Under the pieces are notes generated by a model, which saw only the letters and a program-made list of their open reading frames with translations, was not told where the DNA came from and did not search any database. A DNA stretch of 64,000 nucleotides, taken from the NCBI RefSeq assembly GCF_014170375.1, contig NZ_LZZW01000025.1:62001-126000 (forward strand). Reading direction: 5' to 3'. A program made the translations under genes and the position numbers. The DNA is from Variovorax sp. UMC13 (GTDB taxonomy: Bacteria > Pseudomonadota > Gammaproteobacteria > Burkholderiales > Burkholderiaceae_C). Shown one piece after another: positions 56,997 to 64,000 of the stretch; positions within the stretch are counted from its first letter, which is position 1; every line of letters begins with the position of its first letter.

Positions 56997-57839
56997 ATGA
57001 ACTTCAAGACCATCCTCGTTCACCTGGACCACTCCCAGCGAAGCGGCGTGCGCGCCGCGATAGCCGCGCGCTGGTCACGGGCGCACGAGAGCCACCTGAT
57101 CGGACTTCTGCCCACGGGCCTGTACGACGGCGTGATCCCGGCCGATGCCATCCCGACGGGCATGACCGACTACATCGCGGAGTCGGCCGACTACCTGCGC
57201 CAGCGCGCCGAAGCCATCGCGCGGGCGTTCAGGCAAGGCATTACCGGGTCGGGACCGCTGTTGTACGAGGTGCGGCTGGTCGACGGTGCCACGGCCGATG
57301 CCGTGGTGCGCTTCGGTCGTGCGAGCGACCTGCTGGTGCTCGGGCAGAGCGACGCCGACGAAGGCCTGGACACCACCGTGCGCGGACTCCCCGAACCGGT
57401 GCTGATGGAGGTGGGCCGGCCGGTGCTGGTCGTGCCGTCGGCAGGCGCTTTCGAGGCGATGCCGGAGAACATCGTGGTGGCCTGGGACGGCTCGCGCGAA
57501 GCCGCCGTGGCCCTGCAGGCGGCGTTGCCGGCGCTGCGGCGTGCCGCGCGCGTCACGCTCGTGTCGCTGCGCCATCCGGGCGACGCAGACGCCGCACGGC
57601 AGCTGCTCGTGCCGGACATGGTGCAGTACCTGATGAGGCACGGCGTCCAAGCACACGCCGAGTCGCTGGTGACGGAGATCGACCTCGCGGAGGCACTGCT
57701 GTCGCGGCTCTCGGACCTCGGCGCCGACCTGCTCGTGATGGGAGGCTATGGCCATTCGCGCCTGCGCGAGCGCGTACTGGGCGGCGTGACGCGACAGATC
57801 CTCGCGCAAATGACCGTGCCCGTGTTGATGGCGCATTGA
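56997..57839 (+). CDS. Universal stress protein, double-domain
   Basis: 280 residues with two Usp halves: NFKTILVHLDHSQRSGVRA at the start, SDLLVLGQSDADEG in the first half, and GADLLVMGGYGHSRLRERVLGGV in the second, with the G-x2-G-x9-G nucleotide motif. Similar layout to the usp at 27.7 kb. Starts with ATG 56997 after AGAAGGGG. Co-directional with the ATPase downstream. Confidence 0.92.
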   Translation: MNFKTILVHLDHSQRSGVRAAIAARWSRAHESHLIGLLPTGLYDGVIPADAIPTGMTDYIAESADYLRQRAEAIARAFRQGITGSGPLLYEVRLVDGATADAVVRFGRASDLLVLGQSDADEGLDTTVRGLPEPVLMEVGRPVLVVPSAGAFEAMPENIVVAWDGSREAAVALQAALPALRRAARVTLVSLRHPGDADAARQLLVPDMVQYLMRHGVQAHAESLVTEIDLAEALLSRLSDLGADLLVMGGYGHSRLRERVLGGVTRQILAQMTVPVLMAH

Positions 57840-57885
57840 GGCGTCCGCCGACCGCACGCTCGGCCCAGGCCAACAAGGACCCACC

Positions 57886-60363
57886 GTGCCCGACCACGCA
57901 CCCTCCGGCCTGACCGACGCCGAAGCCGCGCAGCGCCTTCGCAACGAGGGCCCGAACGTGCTGCCTTCCGTGTCGCGCAAGGGCTTGCCTCGCATTGCCT
58001 GGAACGCACTGACACAGCCGATGTTCCTGCTGCTGCTGGCGACCGCCGCGCTGTATGCGCTGCTCGGCAACCTGGGCGATGCGGGAATGCTGACGCTGTC
58101 GGTGCTGATGGTGGGCGGGCTGTCGATCTACCAGGAGCAGCGCACCGAGCGCGTGCTCGAAGCGCTGAAGAATCTTTCCAGCCCGCGCTGCACCGTCGTG
58201 CGCGCGGGGCGCGCCCTGCACATCGCGAGTCGTGAGCTGGTGCGCGGCGACCGCGTGCTAATCAATGAGGGCGACCGGCTGTCCGCCGATGCGCAGCTCA
58301 TCGAAGCGGTCGAGTTGCAGGTCGACGAATCGCTGCGCACCGGCGAATCGATGCCGCTGGGAAAGCGGGTCGAAGGCGAGGGTGAGAGCGGCCTGCTGTT
58401 CGCCGGCAGCCTGGTGGTGCGCGGCGACGGCGTGGCCGAGGTGACCAGCACCGGCGCCCACACCGCATTGGGCGCCATTAACGATTCGATCGCACAGCTC
58501 GCGCCCCGCGCCAGCCGGCTGCAGGACGAACTGCGCCGGCTGGTGAGGCGGGTCGCATGGCTCGCGGCCTTCACCTGCATCGTCGCGGCCACGGTGTTCG
58601 CGCTGCGCGAAGGCTCCTGGACGCAGGGGCTGCTCGTCGGGCTGACCCTGGCGATGTCGCTGATCCCCGAGGAGTTCGCCGTCGTCTGGAGCGTGATGCT
58701 GGCGCTGGGCAGCTGGCGGCTCGCGAAGTCGAACGTGCTGACCCGCCAGCCGCAGGCCATCGAGGCGCTGGGCACCACCACGGTGCTGTGCGTCGACAAG
58801 ACCGGAACCCTGACCCACAACCGCATGGCGCTGACCGTACTGCACGACGGGGAGGTCGAATGCAAGGTGGACATGCGTGAGCCGGCCGCGGGTTTTCAAC
58901 GCCTGCTGTCGGGCGCGCTGCGCGCCAGCAGCACGGGCGGTGTCGAACCCATGGACCAGGCGGTGCGCACCACGGCCCAGGCCGCCGGGCTCGGCGAGGT
59001 CGATCCGTCGTGGACGCCCGGCCCGCGCCGCGGCATCCGCGACGGTGCACCCTATGTCGTGCACTGGTGGCAGGCCGCGGGCGACTCTGCGCGGACGGTC
59101 GCGGTCAAGGGCGCCGCCGAGGCCGTGCTCGCGCTCTGCGAGGCGGAGCCGGAATGCATGCACCGGCTGCGCGAGACCGCCGACCGATGGAGCGCGGTCG
59201 GCCTTCGCGTGCTCGCGGTGGCGGAAGGGCATGCCGGGCTGCCCGGCGAGGACGCCGCGCTGCCCGACGGGCTGCGCCTGGCGCCGCTGGGCCTGCTCGG
59301 CTTCATGGATCCTTTGCGCGAGGAGGTGCCACGCGCGGTCGAGGAATGCCGGCGCGCGGGCGTGCGCGTGGTCATGATTACCGGCGACGCGGCCCTCACG
59401 GCCCGCTCGATTGCGCGGCAGGCCGGGCTGGTCGACGGCGGCCCGGCAAAGGTGCTCACCGGCAGCGAGCTGGCCGCGATGGACGATGACGCGCTGCGCC
59501 GCTGCGTACGCGAGGTGCAGGTGTTCGCGCGGGTCGACCCCACGCAGAAGCTACGCATAGTGCGGGCGCTCCAGCAGCAGGGCGACATCGTGGCGATGAC
59601 AGGCGACGGCGTGAACGACGCGCCCGCGCTCAAGGCCGCCGACATTGGCGTTGCGATGGGCCGGCGCGGCACCGACGTCGCGCGCGAAGCCGCCTCGCTG
59701 GTGCTGCTGGACGACAACTTCGCCTCGCTCGTAGAGGCGGTGCGCGCAGGCCGGCGCATCTTCACCAACCTGCGCAAGGCGCTGGGCTACCTCTTCGCGG
59801 TGCACGTGCCGATCGTCGGCGTGGCGCTGATCCCGGTGGTGATGGGCGGCCCGGTGCTGCTGCTGCCGCTGCATGTGGTGCTGCTCGAACTCCTGATCGA
59901 CCCGGCCTGCTCGCTCGTGTTCGAGGCCGAGCCGGCGCCCGACGACAGCATGACGGTGCCGCCGCGCCGTCGCGACGATGCGCTCTTCTCGCTGGCTTCC
60001 GCGGCGCGCGCGTTCGCGATGGGTGCGCTGGTCTTCGCCGGCGTGGTGGCGGTGCAGTGGGCCTGCCGCACGCTGGGCGCCACGCAAGAAGAACTGCGGA
60101 TGGCCAGCCTCGGCTCTATCGTGCTGGGGAACCTGCTGCTGCTCCTTTGGTTCCGTTGCGCCGGTACACGGCTTGCGCACCCCAACACGGTGTTCCACAT
60201 CCTGCTGATCGGGGTCTGCGTGGTCTGGGGCCTGCTCACGATGGTGCCGGGCGTGGGAACCCTGTTCGGACTGCCCGGTACCTTCTCGCCCTGGGCGCTG
60301 TGGGTCGTGCTGCCCGCAGGCTGGGCGGCCTGGCGCGCTCTTGCGATTTCCCGGCATCATTGA
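57886..60363 (+). CDS. Cation-translocating P-type ATPase (P2 type)
   Basis: 825 residues. N-terminal cation ATPase domain (LTDAEAAQRLRNEGPN), the TGES motif as TGESMPLG, membrane motif SLIPEEFAVVW (P2-type PEEF instead of PEGL), phosphorylation site D304 in CVDKTGTLTHN, hinge TGDGVNDAPALKAADIGVAM, and four C-terminal spans. Ca2+ or similar cation export is likely. GTG start with AAGGA. Intact, unlike the magnesium ATPase at 26-27.5 kb. Confidence 0.92.
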   Translation: MPDHAPSGLTDAEAAQRLRNEGPNVLPSVSRKGLPRIAWNALTQPMFLLLLATAALYALLGNLGDAGMLTLSVLMVGGLSIYQEQRTERVLEALKNLSSPRCTVVRAGRALHIASRELVRGDRVLINEGDRLSADAQLIEAVELQVDESLRTGESMPLGKRVEGEGESGLLFAGSLVVRGDGVAEVTSTGAHTALGAINDSIAQLAPRASRLQDELRRLVRRVAWLAAFTCIVAATVFALREGSWTQGLLVGLTLAMSLIPEEFAVVWSVMLALGSWRLAKSNVLTRQPQAIEALGTTTVLCVDKTGTLTHNRMALTVLHDGEVECKVDMREPAAGFQRLLSGALRASSTGGVEPMDQAVRTTAQAAGLGEVDPSWTPGPRRGIRDGAPYVVHWWQAAGDSARTVAVKGAAEAVLALCEAEPECMHRLRETADRWSAVGLRVLAVAEGHAGLPGEDAALPDGLRLAPLGLLGFMDPLREEVPRAVEECRRAGVRVVMITGDAALTARSIARQAGLVDGGPAKVLTGSELAAMDDDALRRCVREVQVFARVDPTQKLRIVRALQQQGDIVAMTGDGVNDAPALKAADIGVAMGRRGTDVAREAASLVLLDDNFASLVEAVRAGRRIFTNLRKALGYLFAVHVPIVGVALIPVVMGGPVLLLPLHVVLLELLIDPACSLVFEAEPAPDDSMTVPPRRRDDALFSLASAARAFAMGALVFAGVVAVQWACRTLGATQEELRMASLGSIVLGNLLLLLWFRCAGTRLAHPNTVFHILLIGVCVVWGLLTMVPGVGTLFGLPGTFSPWALWVVLPAGWAAWRALAISRHH

Positions 60364-60383
60364 ATCGACACGCGGCAAGACAC

Positions 60384-61913
60384 ATGGAAACCACCCTGAT
60401 CGACGCATTGCGCGAGACGCTCCGGCAGCAGACCGGGCAGCCGGTGGCGCTGGTCGAGACGCACATCTCCTGGGTGCTGCTCACGCGGACGCAGGCCTTC
60501 AAGCTCAAGAAGCCGGTGCGGCTGCCGTTCGTGGATTTCGGCAGTGTCGAGGCGCGCAAGCATTTCTGCGACGAGGAGCTGCGCCTGAACCGGCGCTACG
60601 CCCCCACGCTGTACATCGACGTGGCGCCGGTCTGCGGCACGCGCGAAGCACCGCGGATCGGCGGGGACGGCCCCGCGATCGACCACGTGGTGCGGATGCG
60701 GCGGTTTCCGGCGTCGTCGCTGCTGGTAGATCTGCTCGCGAACGACCGGCTCCAGCCGGCGCAGCTCGACGACTTCGCGCAGCGGCTCGCCGCCCTGCAC
60801 GGGAGCGCGCCGCGCGCGACGCCGGCGTCGGACTTCGGAAGCCCGGAGCGGGTCGTACGAGCTGCGACGGACGTGCTGGCGGCATTGGAGCAGCAGGCCG
60901 TCGATAGCCGCCTCGTCACGCTGGGCGCGTGGAAGCGCGAGCAGGTGCAGGCGCTGCGCATGGCCTGGACCGATCGTCAGCAGGGCGGCTCGGTGCGCGA
61001 GTGCCATGGCGACCTGCATATGGCCAACGTAGTGCTGGTGGACTGCACGCTCACGCCCTTCGACTGCATCGAGTTCGATCCCGCGCTGCGCTGGATCGAC
61101 GTGGTGAGCGACGTCGCCTTCCTGACCATGGACCTGAAGGCCTACGGCCGCGCCGACCTGGCATTCCGCTTCCTCAATGCATGGCTGCAGTACAGTGGCG
61201 ACTATGCGGGCCTGCAGGTTTGGCGTTTCTACGAGGTATACCGGGCGCTGGTGCGTGCCCTGGCTTCGGGCCTGGGGCCGAAAGGCCCGCCGGACATGGT
61301 GCTGCCCGACTACTTGGCCTGCGCAACGCAATTGGTGAAGCCAGCCGGAAGCGGTGCGCGCCTGCTGATCACGCACGGCTTTTCCGGCTCCGGCAAATCC
61401 AGCGTCGCCTCGCAACTGCTGTGCGCCGCCGGCGCAGTGCGCCTGCGCTCGGACGTGGAGCGCAAGCGCCTGTACGGTCTCGACCCGCTGGCACGCACCG
61501 CCGGCCTCGGGCTCGACATCTACGGCGAACAGGCGACCCGCAGGACGTTCGAGCGGCTGCACGCCTGCGCCCGCGACGCGCTGCTGGCCGGCTACCCGGT
61601 GATCGTGGACGCGGCGTTCCTGCGCAGCGCCGAGCGGCGCTGCTTCGAGGCGCTGGCCACCGAGTTGCGCGTGCCTTTCAACATCCTGGATTGCCACGCC
61701 GACACGGCCACGCTGCGGCGCCGCGTGGCCGCGCGCGCTGCGGCAGGCGCCGATGCCTCGGAGGCCGGGCCGGCTGTGCTGGAGCGCCAGCTGCAAAGCC
61801 ACGATCCGCTGGTGCCCGACGAGCGCCGCCTGGCCATCGAGGTCTCCACGCAGGACCCGGTGGACATCGCCCGGATCGCGGCGCGCTGGCGCGCCTCGGC
61901 ACCGGGCGCGTGA
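60384..61913 (+). CDS. Two-domain kinase: aminoglycoside-phosphotransferase-like plus P-loop AAA domain
   Basis: 509 residues. The N-terminal half is an APH/choline-kinase-like domain with CHGDLHMANVVL (catalytic D) and CIEFDPALRWIDVVSDVAFL. The C-terminal half is a P-loop kinase (THGFSGSGKSSVASQL at about 331, then RLRSDVERKRLYGL) like gluconate- or polynucleotide-type kinases. Proteins of this fusion occur beside usp and P-type ATPase genes; their substrate is unknown. It follows the ATPase by 20 nt. Confidence 0.85.
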   Translation: METTLIDALRETLRQQTGQPVALVETHISWVLLTRTQAFKLKKPVRLPFVDFGSVEARKHFCDEELRLNRRYAPTLYIDVAPVCGTREAPRIGGDGPAIDHVVRMRRFPASSLLVDLLANDRLQPAQLDDFAQRLAALHGSAPRATPASDFGSPERVVRAATDVLAALEQQAVDSRLVTLGAWKREQVQALRMAWTDRQQGGSVRECHGDLHMANVVLVDCTLTPFDCIEFDPALRWIDVVSDVAFLTMDLKAYGRADLAFRFLNAWLQYSGDYAGLQVWRFYEVYRALVRALASGLGPKGPPDMVLPDYLACATQLVKPAGSGARLLITHGFSGSGKSSVASQLLCAAGAVRLRSDVERKRLYGLDPLARTAGLGLDIYGEQATRRTFERLHACARDALLAGYPVIVDAAFLRSAERRCFEALATELRVPFNILDCHADTATLRRRVAARAAAGADASEAGPAVLERQLQSHDPLVPDERRLAIEVSTQDPVDIARIAARWRASAPGA

Positions 61914-61917
61914 CGTC

Positions 61918-62424
61918 TCAAGCGCTGGCGAGCACGCCGGCGGGCAGCGTGAAACGCTCGTGCTCGGTCTTGGCGACTTCGGGCGCGCGGACCAGCAGCA
62001 CCGGCACGGGCGACATGCGCAGGATGTGTTCCGCACTGCTGCCCATCACCCAGCGGCCGATGCCGCGGCGGCCGTGCGTGCCGATCACGATCAGATCGGC
62101 TTTGCAGGATTCGGCCTCCGCGATGACCTGGTCGTGCACGGCGCCCTTGAAGCGGTCGATCAGCACGGTGTCGGCCTCCACGTTCTCCTCGGCCGCCCTG
62201 GCCTGCGCAGCCTGGAGCAGCTTCGTGGCGTTGGTGCGCAACTCTTCGAGCCACGTTCCGGCGTAGCCCGCATAGGCGTCCATGGCGAGTGCGAACGACA
62301 GCTCGTCGATCACATGCACCAGACGCAGGCGCCCGCCCGTGAGCCTTGCGATCTGGATGGCTTCGGTCAGGCCACGGCTGGACGTGGAACTGCCGTCGAT
62401 GGGAACAAGAATTCGCTGGTACAT
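61918..62424 (-). CDS. Universal stress protein, single domain
   Basis: 168 residues. YQRILVPIDGSSTSSRGLTEAI at the start and the ATP motif IGTHGRRGIGRWVMGSSAEHIL near the end (GxxGx9GS). A ~30-residue insertion follows the first helix compared with the 142-residue Usp. It ends 4 nt before the convergent kinase stop. FNR-type box 61 nt upstream with TACTGG as -10. Confidence 0.93.
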   Translation of the reverse strand: MYQRILVPIDGSSTSSRGLTEAIQIARLTGGRLRLVHVIDELSFALAMDAYAGYAGTWLEELRTNATKLLQAAQARAAEENVEADTVLIDRFKGAVHDQVIAEAESCKADLIVIGTHGRRGIGRWVMGSSAEHILRMSPVPVLLVRAPEVAKTEHERFTLPAGVLASA

Positions 62425-62484
62425 GGCACGACTCCGGTGTGTGGATTGGATCGCTCCAGTATCCGGATCTGCATGGGCCCGGGG

Positions 62485-62498
62485 TTGATCTGGCGCAA
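62485..62498. promoter_or_regulatory. FNR/Dnr-type box between usp and the hemerythrin-domain gene
   Basis: TTGAT-CTGG-CGCAA, between divergent genes. Predicted starts near 62450 (usp, 26-nt leader) and 62533 (hemerythrin gene, 16-nt leader). Confidence 0.62.
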
Positions 62499-62548
62499 GC
62501 CCGCGCACGGCGAAAGCGCGACCCTTGAGGCTTGCAGAGGAAGAGCCC

Positions 62549-63133
62549 ATGACCCATTCCACCGTTCGCACCATTCGCCAGGAGCACGCCGCGCTGTCGG
62601 CCATGCTCCGATCCATCGTCCGGTTGCTCGAGCAGCATCGCAAGCAGAATACCTTGCCCGATTTCGCGACGCTGCGCGCCATGCTGTTCTACGTGGACGA
62701 GTTCCCCGAGAAGCGCCATCACCGCAAGGAGACCGAACTGCTGTTTCCCAAGCTGCGCGCCCGCACGCCAATGTCGCGCGACCTACTGGACAAGCTTGAC
62801 GGGGATCATGCGCGCGGCGAGCGTAGGATCCGCGAGGTCGAGCACACGCTGCTTGCGTTCGAGATGCTCGGCGAATCGCGTCGCGAAGCGTTCGAGCGAA
62901 CGGTCGGCGAATACGTTAACTTCTATCTGGGCCACATGGCGCTCGAGGAGCGCGAGATCCTCCCGCTGGCCGAGCGCGTGCTGACCGAGGACGATTGGCA
63001 CGACCTGGACCAGGCCTTCGCGCAGAACCGCGACCCGCTGACCGGGCACGTGGCGGACTTCGAATACGCCGCGCTCTTCACGCGCATCGTGAACGTCGTT
63101 CCCGCGCCCATCGGATTGGGGCCGGCCCTTTGA
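62549..63133 (+). CDS. Hemerythrin HHE domain protein
   Basis: 194 residues. Helical bundle with HHE iron ligands: IRQEHAALSAML, DEFPEKRHHRKETELLFPKL, DGDHARGERRI and YLGHMALEEREILPLAERV. A di-iron O2, NO or iron sensor/carrier, fitting low-oxygen control. ATG 62549 with AGAGGAAGAG upstream; a TTG at 62525 is an alternative. Confidence 0.9.
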   Translation: MTHSTVRTIRQEHAALSAMLRSIVRLLEQHRKQNTLPDFATLRAMLFYVDEFPEKRHHRKETELLFPKLRARTPMSRDLLDKLDGDHARGERRIREVEHTLLAFEMLGESRREAFERTVGEYVNFYLGHMALEEREILPLAERVLTEDDWHDLDQAFAQNRDPLTGHVADFEYAALFTRIVNVVPAPIGLGPAL

Positions 63134-63164
63134 TCCTGCGGCCGGTGTGCCGCGGATTGACAGC

Positions 63165-64000
63165 TCAACGCCCCGCCACGTAGCTGCCCGGCGCGTCGCA
63201 AAGCGGCGGCAGTCCGCGCCGGACCGCACCCAGCGCCGGCGGACGCCGTCTCGGCCCCGAGTGTCCGAGCAGCCACTGCTGGAAGCCTGGCCACCACGAT
63301 CCCTCGATTCGGCTCGACATGTCCAGGAATTCATCCGGAGCGATGAAGGCACCGTTCGCTGGCCGTCGCAGCATCCGGTGGCTGCGGTGCGCGTGCCCCG
63401 GCTCGCTCAGGATGCCCGCGTTGTGGCCTCCTTCGGTCAGCACGAAGGTCAGGTCGGTGTCGCACAGCAGGCTGAACTTGTAGACCGACCGCCATGGCGC
63501 CACGTGGTCGGTGCGCGTGCCGAGCAGGAACACCGGCACATCGATATCGTTGAGCGACACCGGTCGCCCGTCCACGAGATAGCGGCCCTCTGCCAACGCG
63601 TTGTCCAGGAACAGCTGGCGCAGGTAGTCCGCATGCATGCGGTAGGGCATGCGCGTGCCGTCGGCGTTCCAGGCCATCAGGTCGCTCATGGGAACGCGTT
63701 CGCCCATCAGGTAGTTGCGCACCATGGGGCCCCAGACGAGATCGCCGGGACGCAGCGCCTGGAACGCGACTGCCATTTGCGCCGAATCCAGGTAGCCCTG
63801 GCGCGACATGATGTCTTCCAGGAAGGCGAGCTGGCTCTCGTCGATGAACAGGCCGATCTCCCCGGGCTCGGTGAAATCGGTCTGTGCGGCCAGCAGCGCA
63901 AGCGAGGCGAGGCGGCCGTCACAGTCGCGCGCCATCGCCGCCGCGGCGATGGCCATCAGCGTGCCGCCCAGGCAATAGCCCACGGCGTGCACGCGGCGCC
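63165..64000 (-). CDS. phaC: Poly(3-hydroxyalkanoate) synthase, C-terminal part (partial)
   Basis: The last ~278 residues of an alpha/beta-hydrolase-fold polymerase; the 5' end is outside the window. The lipase-box-like nucleophile motif GYCLGGT holds the catalytic cysteine; the later VFLLGTRTDHVAPWRSVY and FVLTEGGHNAGIL carry the D and H of the triad, and the tail has GSWWPGFQQWL typical of class I PhaC. It polymerises 3-hydroxyacyl-CoA into PHA. The phaB in this island is broken, so precursors would need another reductase. Confidence 0.88.
   Translation of the reverse strand, partial: RRVHAVGYCLGGTLMAIAAAAMARDCDGRLASLALLAAQTDFTEPGEIGLFIDESQLAFLEDIMSRQGYLDSAQMAVAFQALRPGDLVWGPMVRNYLMGERVPMSDLMAWNADGTRMPYRMHADYLRQLFLDNALAEGRYLVDGRPVSLNDIDVPVFLLGTRTDHVAPWRSVYKFSLLCDTDLTFVLTEGGHNAGILSEPGHAHRSHRMLRRPANGAFIAPDEFLDMSSRIEGSWWPGFQQWLLGHSGPRRRPPALGAVRRGLPPLCDAPGSYVAGR

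Noticed and set aside
63130..63143. A TTGAT-CCTG half-site near the ends of the hemerythrin and phaC genes
   Set aside because: The second half is CGGCC, not CGCAA or ATCAA, and it lies between convergent gene ends with no promoter to serve.

Overview
The window is high-GC DNA (mostly G/C at third codon positions, GTG and TTG starts common) from a betaproteobacterium, most likely Burkholderiales/Comamonadaceae (Variovorax- or Acidovorax-like). This is an inference from gene content and order: yejABEF; rimP-nusA-infB-rbfA-truB-typA; smpB divergent from ratA-rnfH; guaB and guaA; then a block rich in universal stress proteins, acetate and polyhydroxyalkanoate (PHA) genes. No tRNA, rRNA, CRISPR array, transposase or integrase was seen.

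Region 1 (1-24.0 kb) is conserved and intact. It holds the 3' end of a YejABEF peptide ABC transporter, an MFS exporter, the rimP-nusA-infB operon behind a promoter with an immediate terminator-like hairpin, rbfA-truB-typA, a DMT exporter, an ECF sigma/anti-sigma/lipoprotein set, smpB, ratA-rnfH, several envelope proteins, an isochorismatase-like hydrolase, and guaB and guaA with a Phd/PIN toxin-antitoxin pair between them.

Region 2 (24.0-27.6 kb), straight after guaA, is a decayed patch: a 3' fragment of hemN, a frameshifted TauE/SafE-like gene and a truncated, internally deleted magnesium-type P-type ATPase, with a few small intact genes between them.

Region 3 (27.6-64 kb) looks like a low-oxygen/energy-stress survival island. 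It has four universal stress proteins, a beta-CASP metallo-hydrolase, BON, Hsp20 and hemerythrin proteins, acetate uptake and activation (actP-yjcH, acs), a Pat-like acyl-CoA synthetase/acetyltransferase, alcohol dehydrogenases, PHA genes (phaB broken, phaC at the edge), a cation P-type ATPase, an ArsA-type ATPase, and a persulfide module (BigR-like repressor, two YeeE/YedE proteins, persulfide dioxygenase). A Crp/Fnr regulator with an FNR-type recognition helix but no FNR iron-sulfur cysteine pattern sits in it beside a hybrid histidine kinase and an OmpR-type regulator.

The main unifying signal is a 14-bp dyad of FNR/Dnr type (TTGAT-N4-ATCAA and TTGCG-N4-CGCAA variants) at 12 sites between 26.1 and 62.5 kb, all in gaps between genes or at their edges. 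Five of them lie between divergent genes. Most sit where an activator centred near -41.5 would place the transcription start 15-100 nt before the start codon. I read this as a Crp/Fnr-controlled regulon coupling acetate/acyl-CoA metabolism, PHA, ion pumping and stress proteins. Several members (phaB, a Zn-alcohol dehydrogenase, arsA, perhaps an adenylate-forming enzyme) carry single disabling lesions, so the island appears to be eroding, unless these are sequencing errors.
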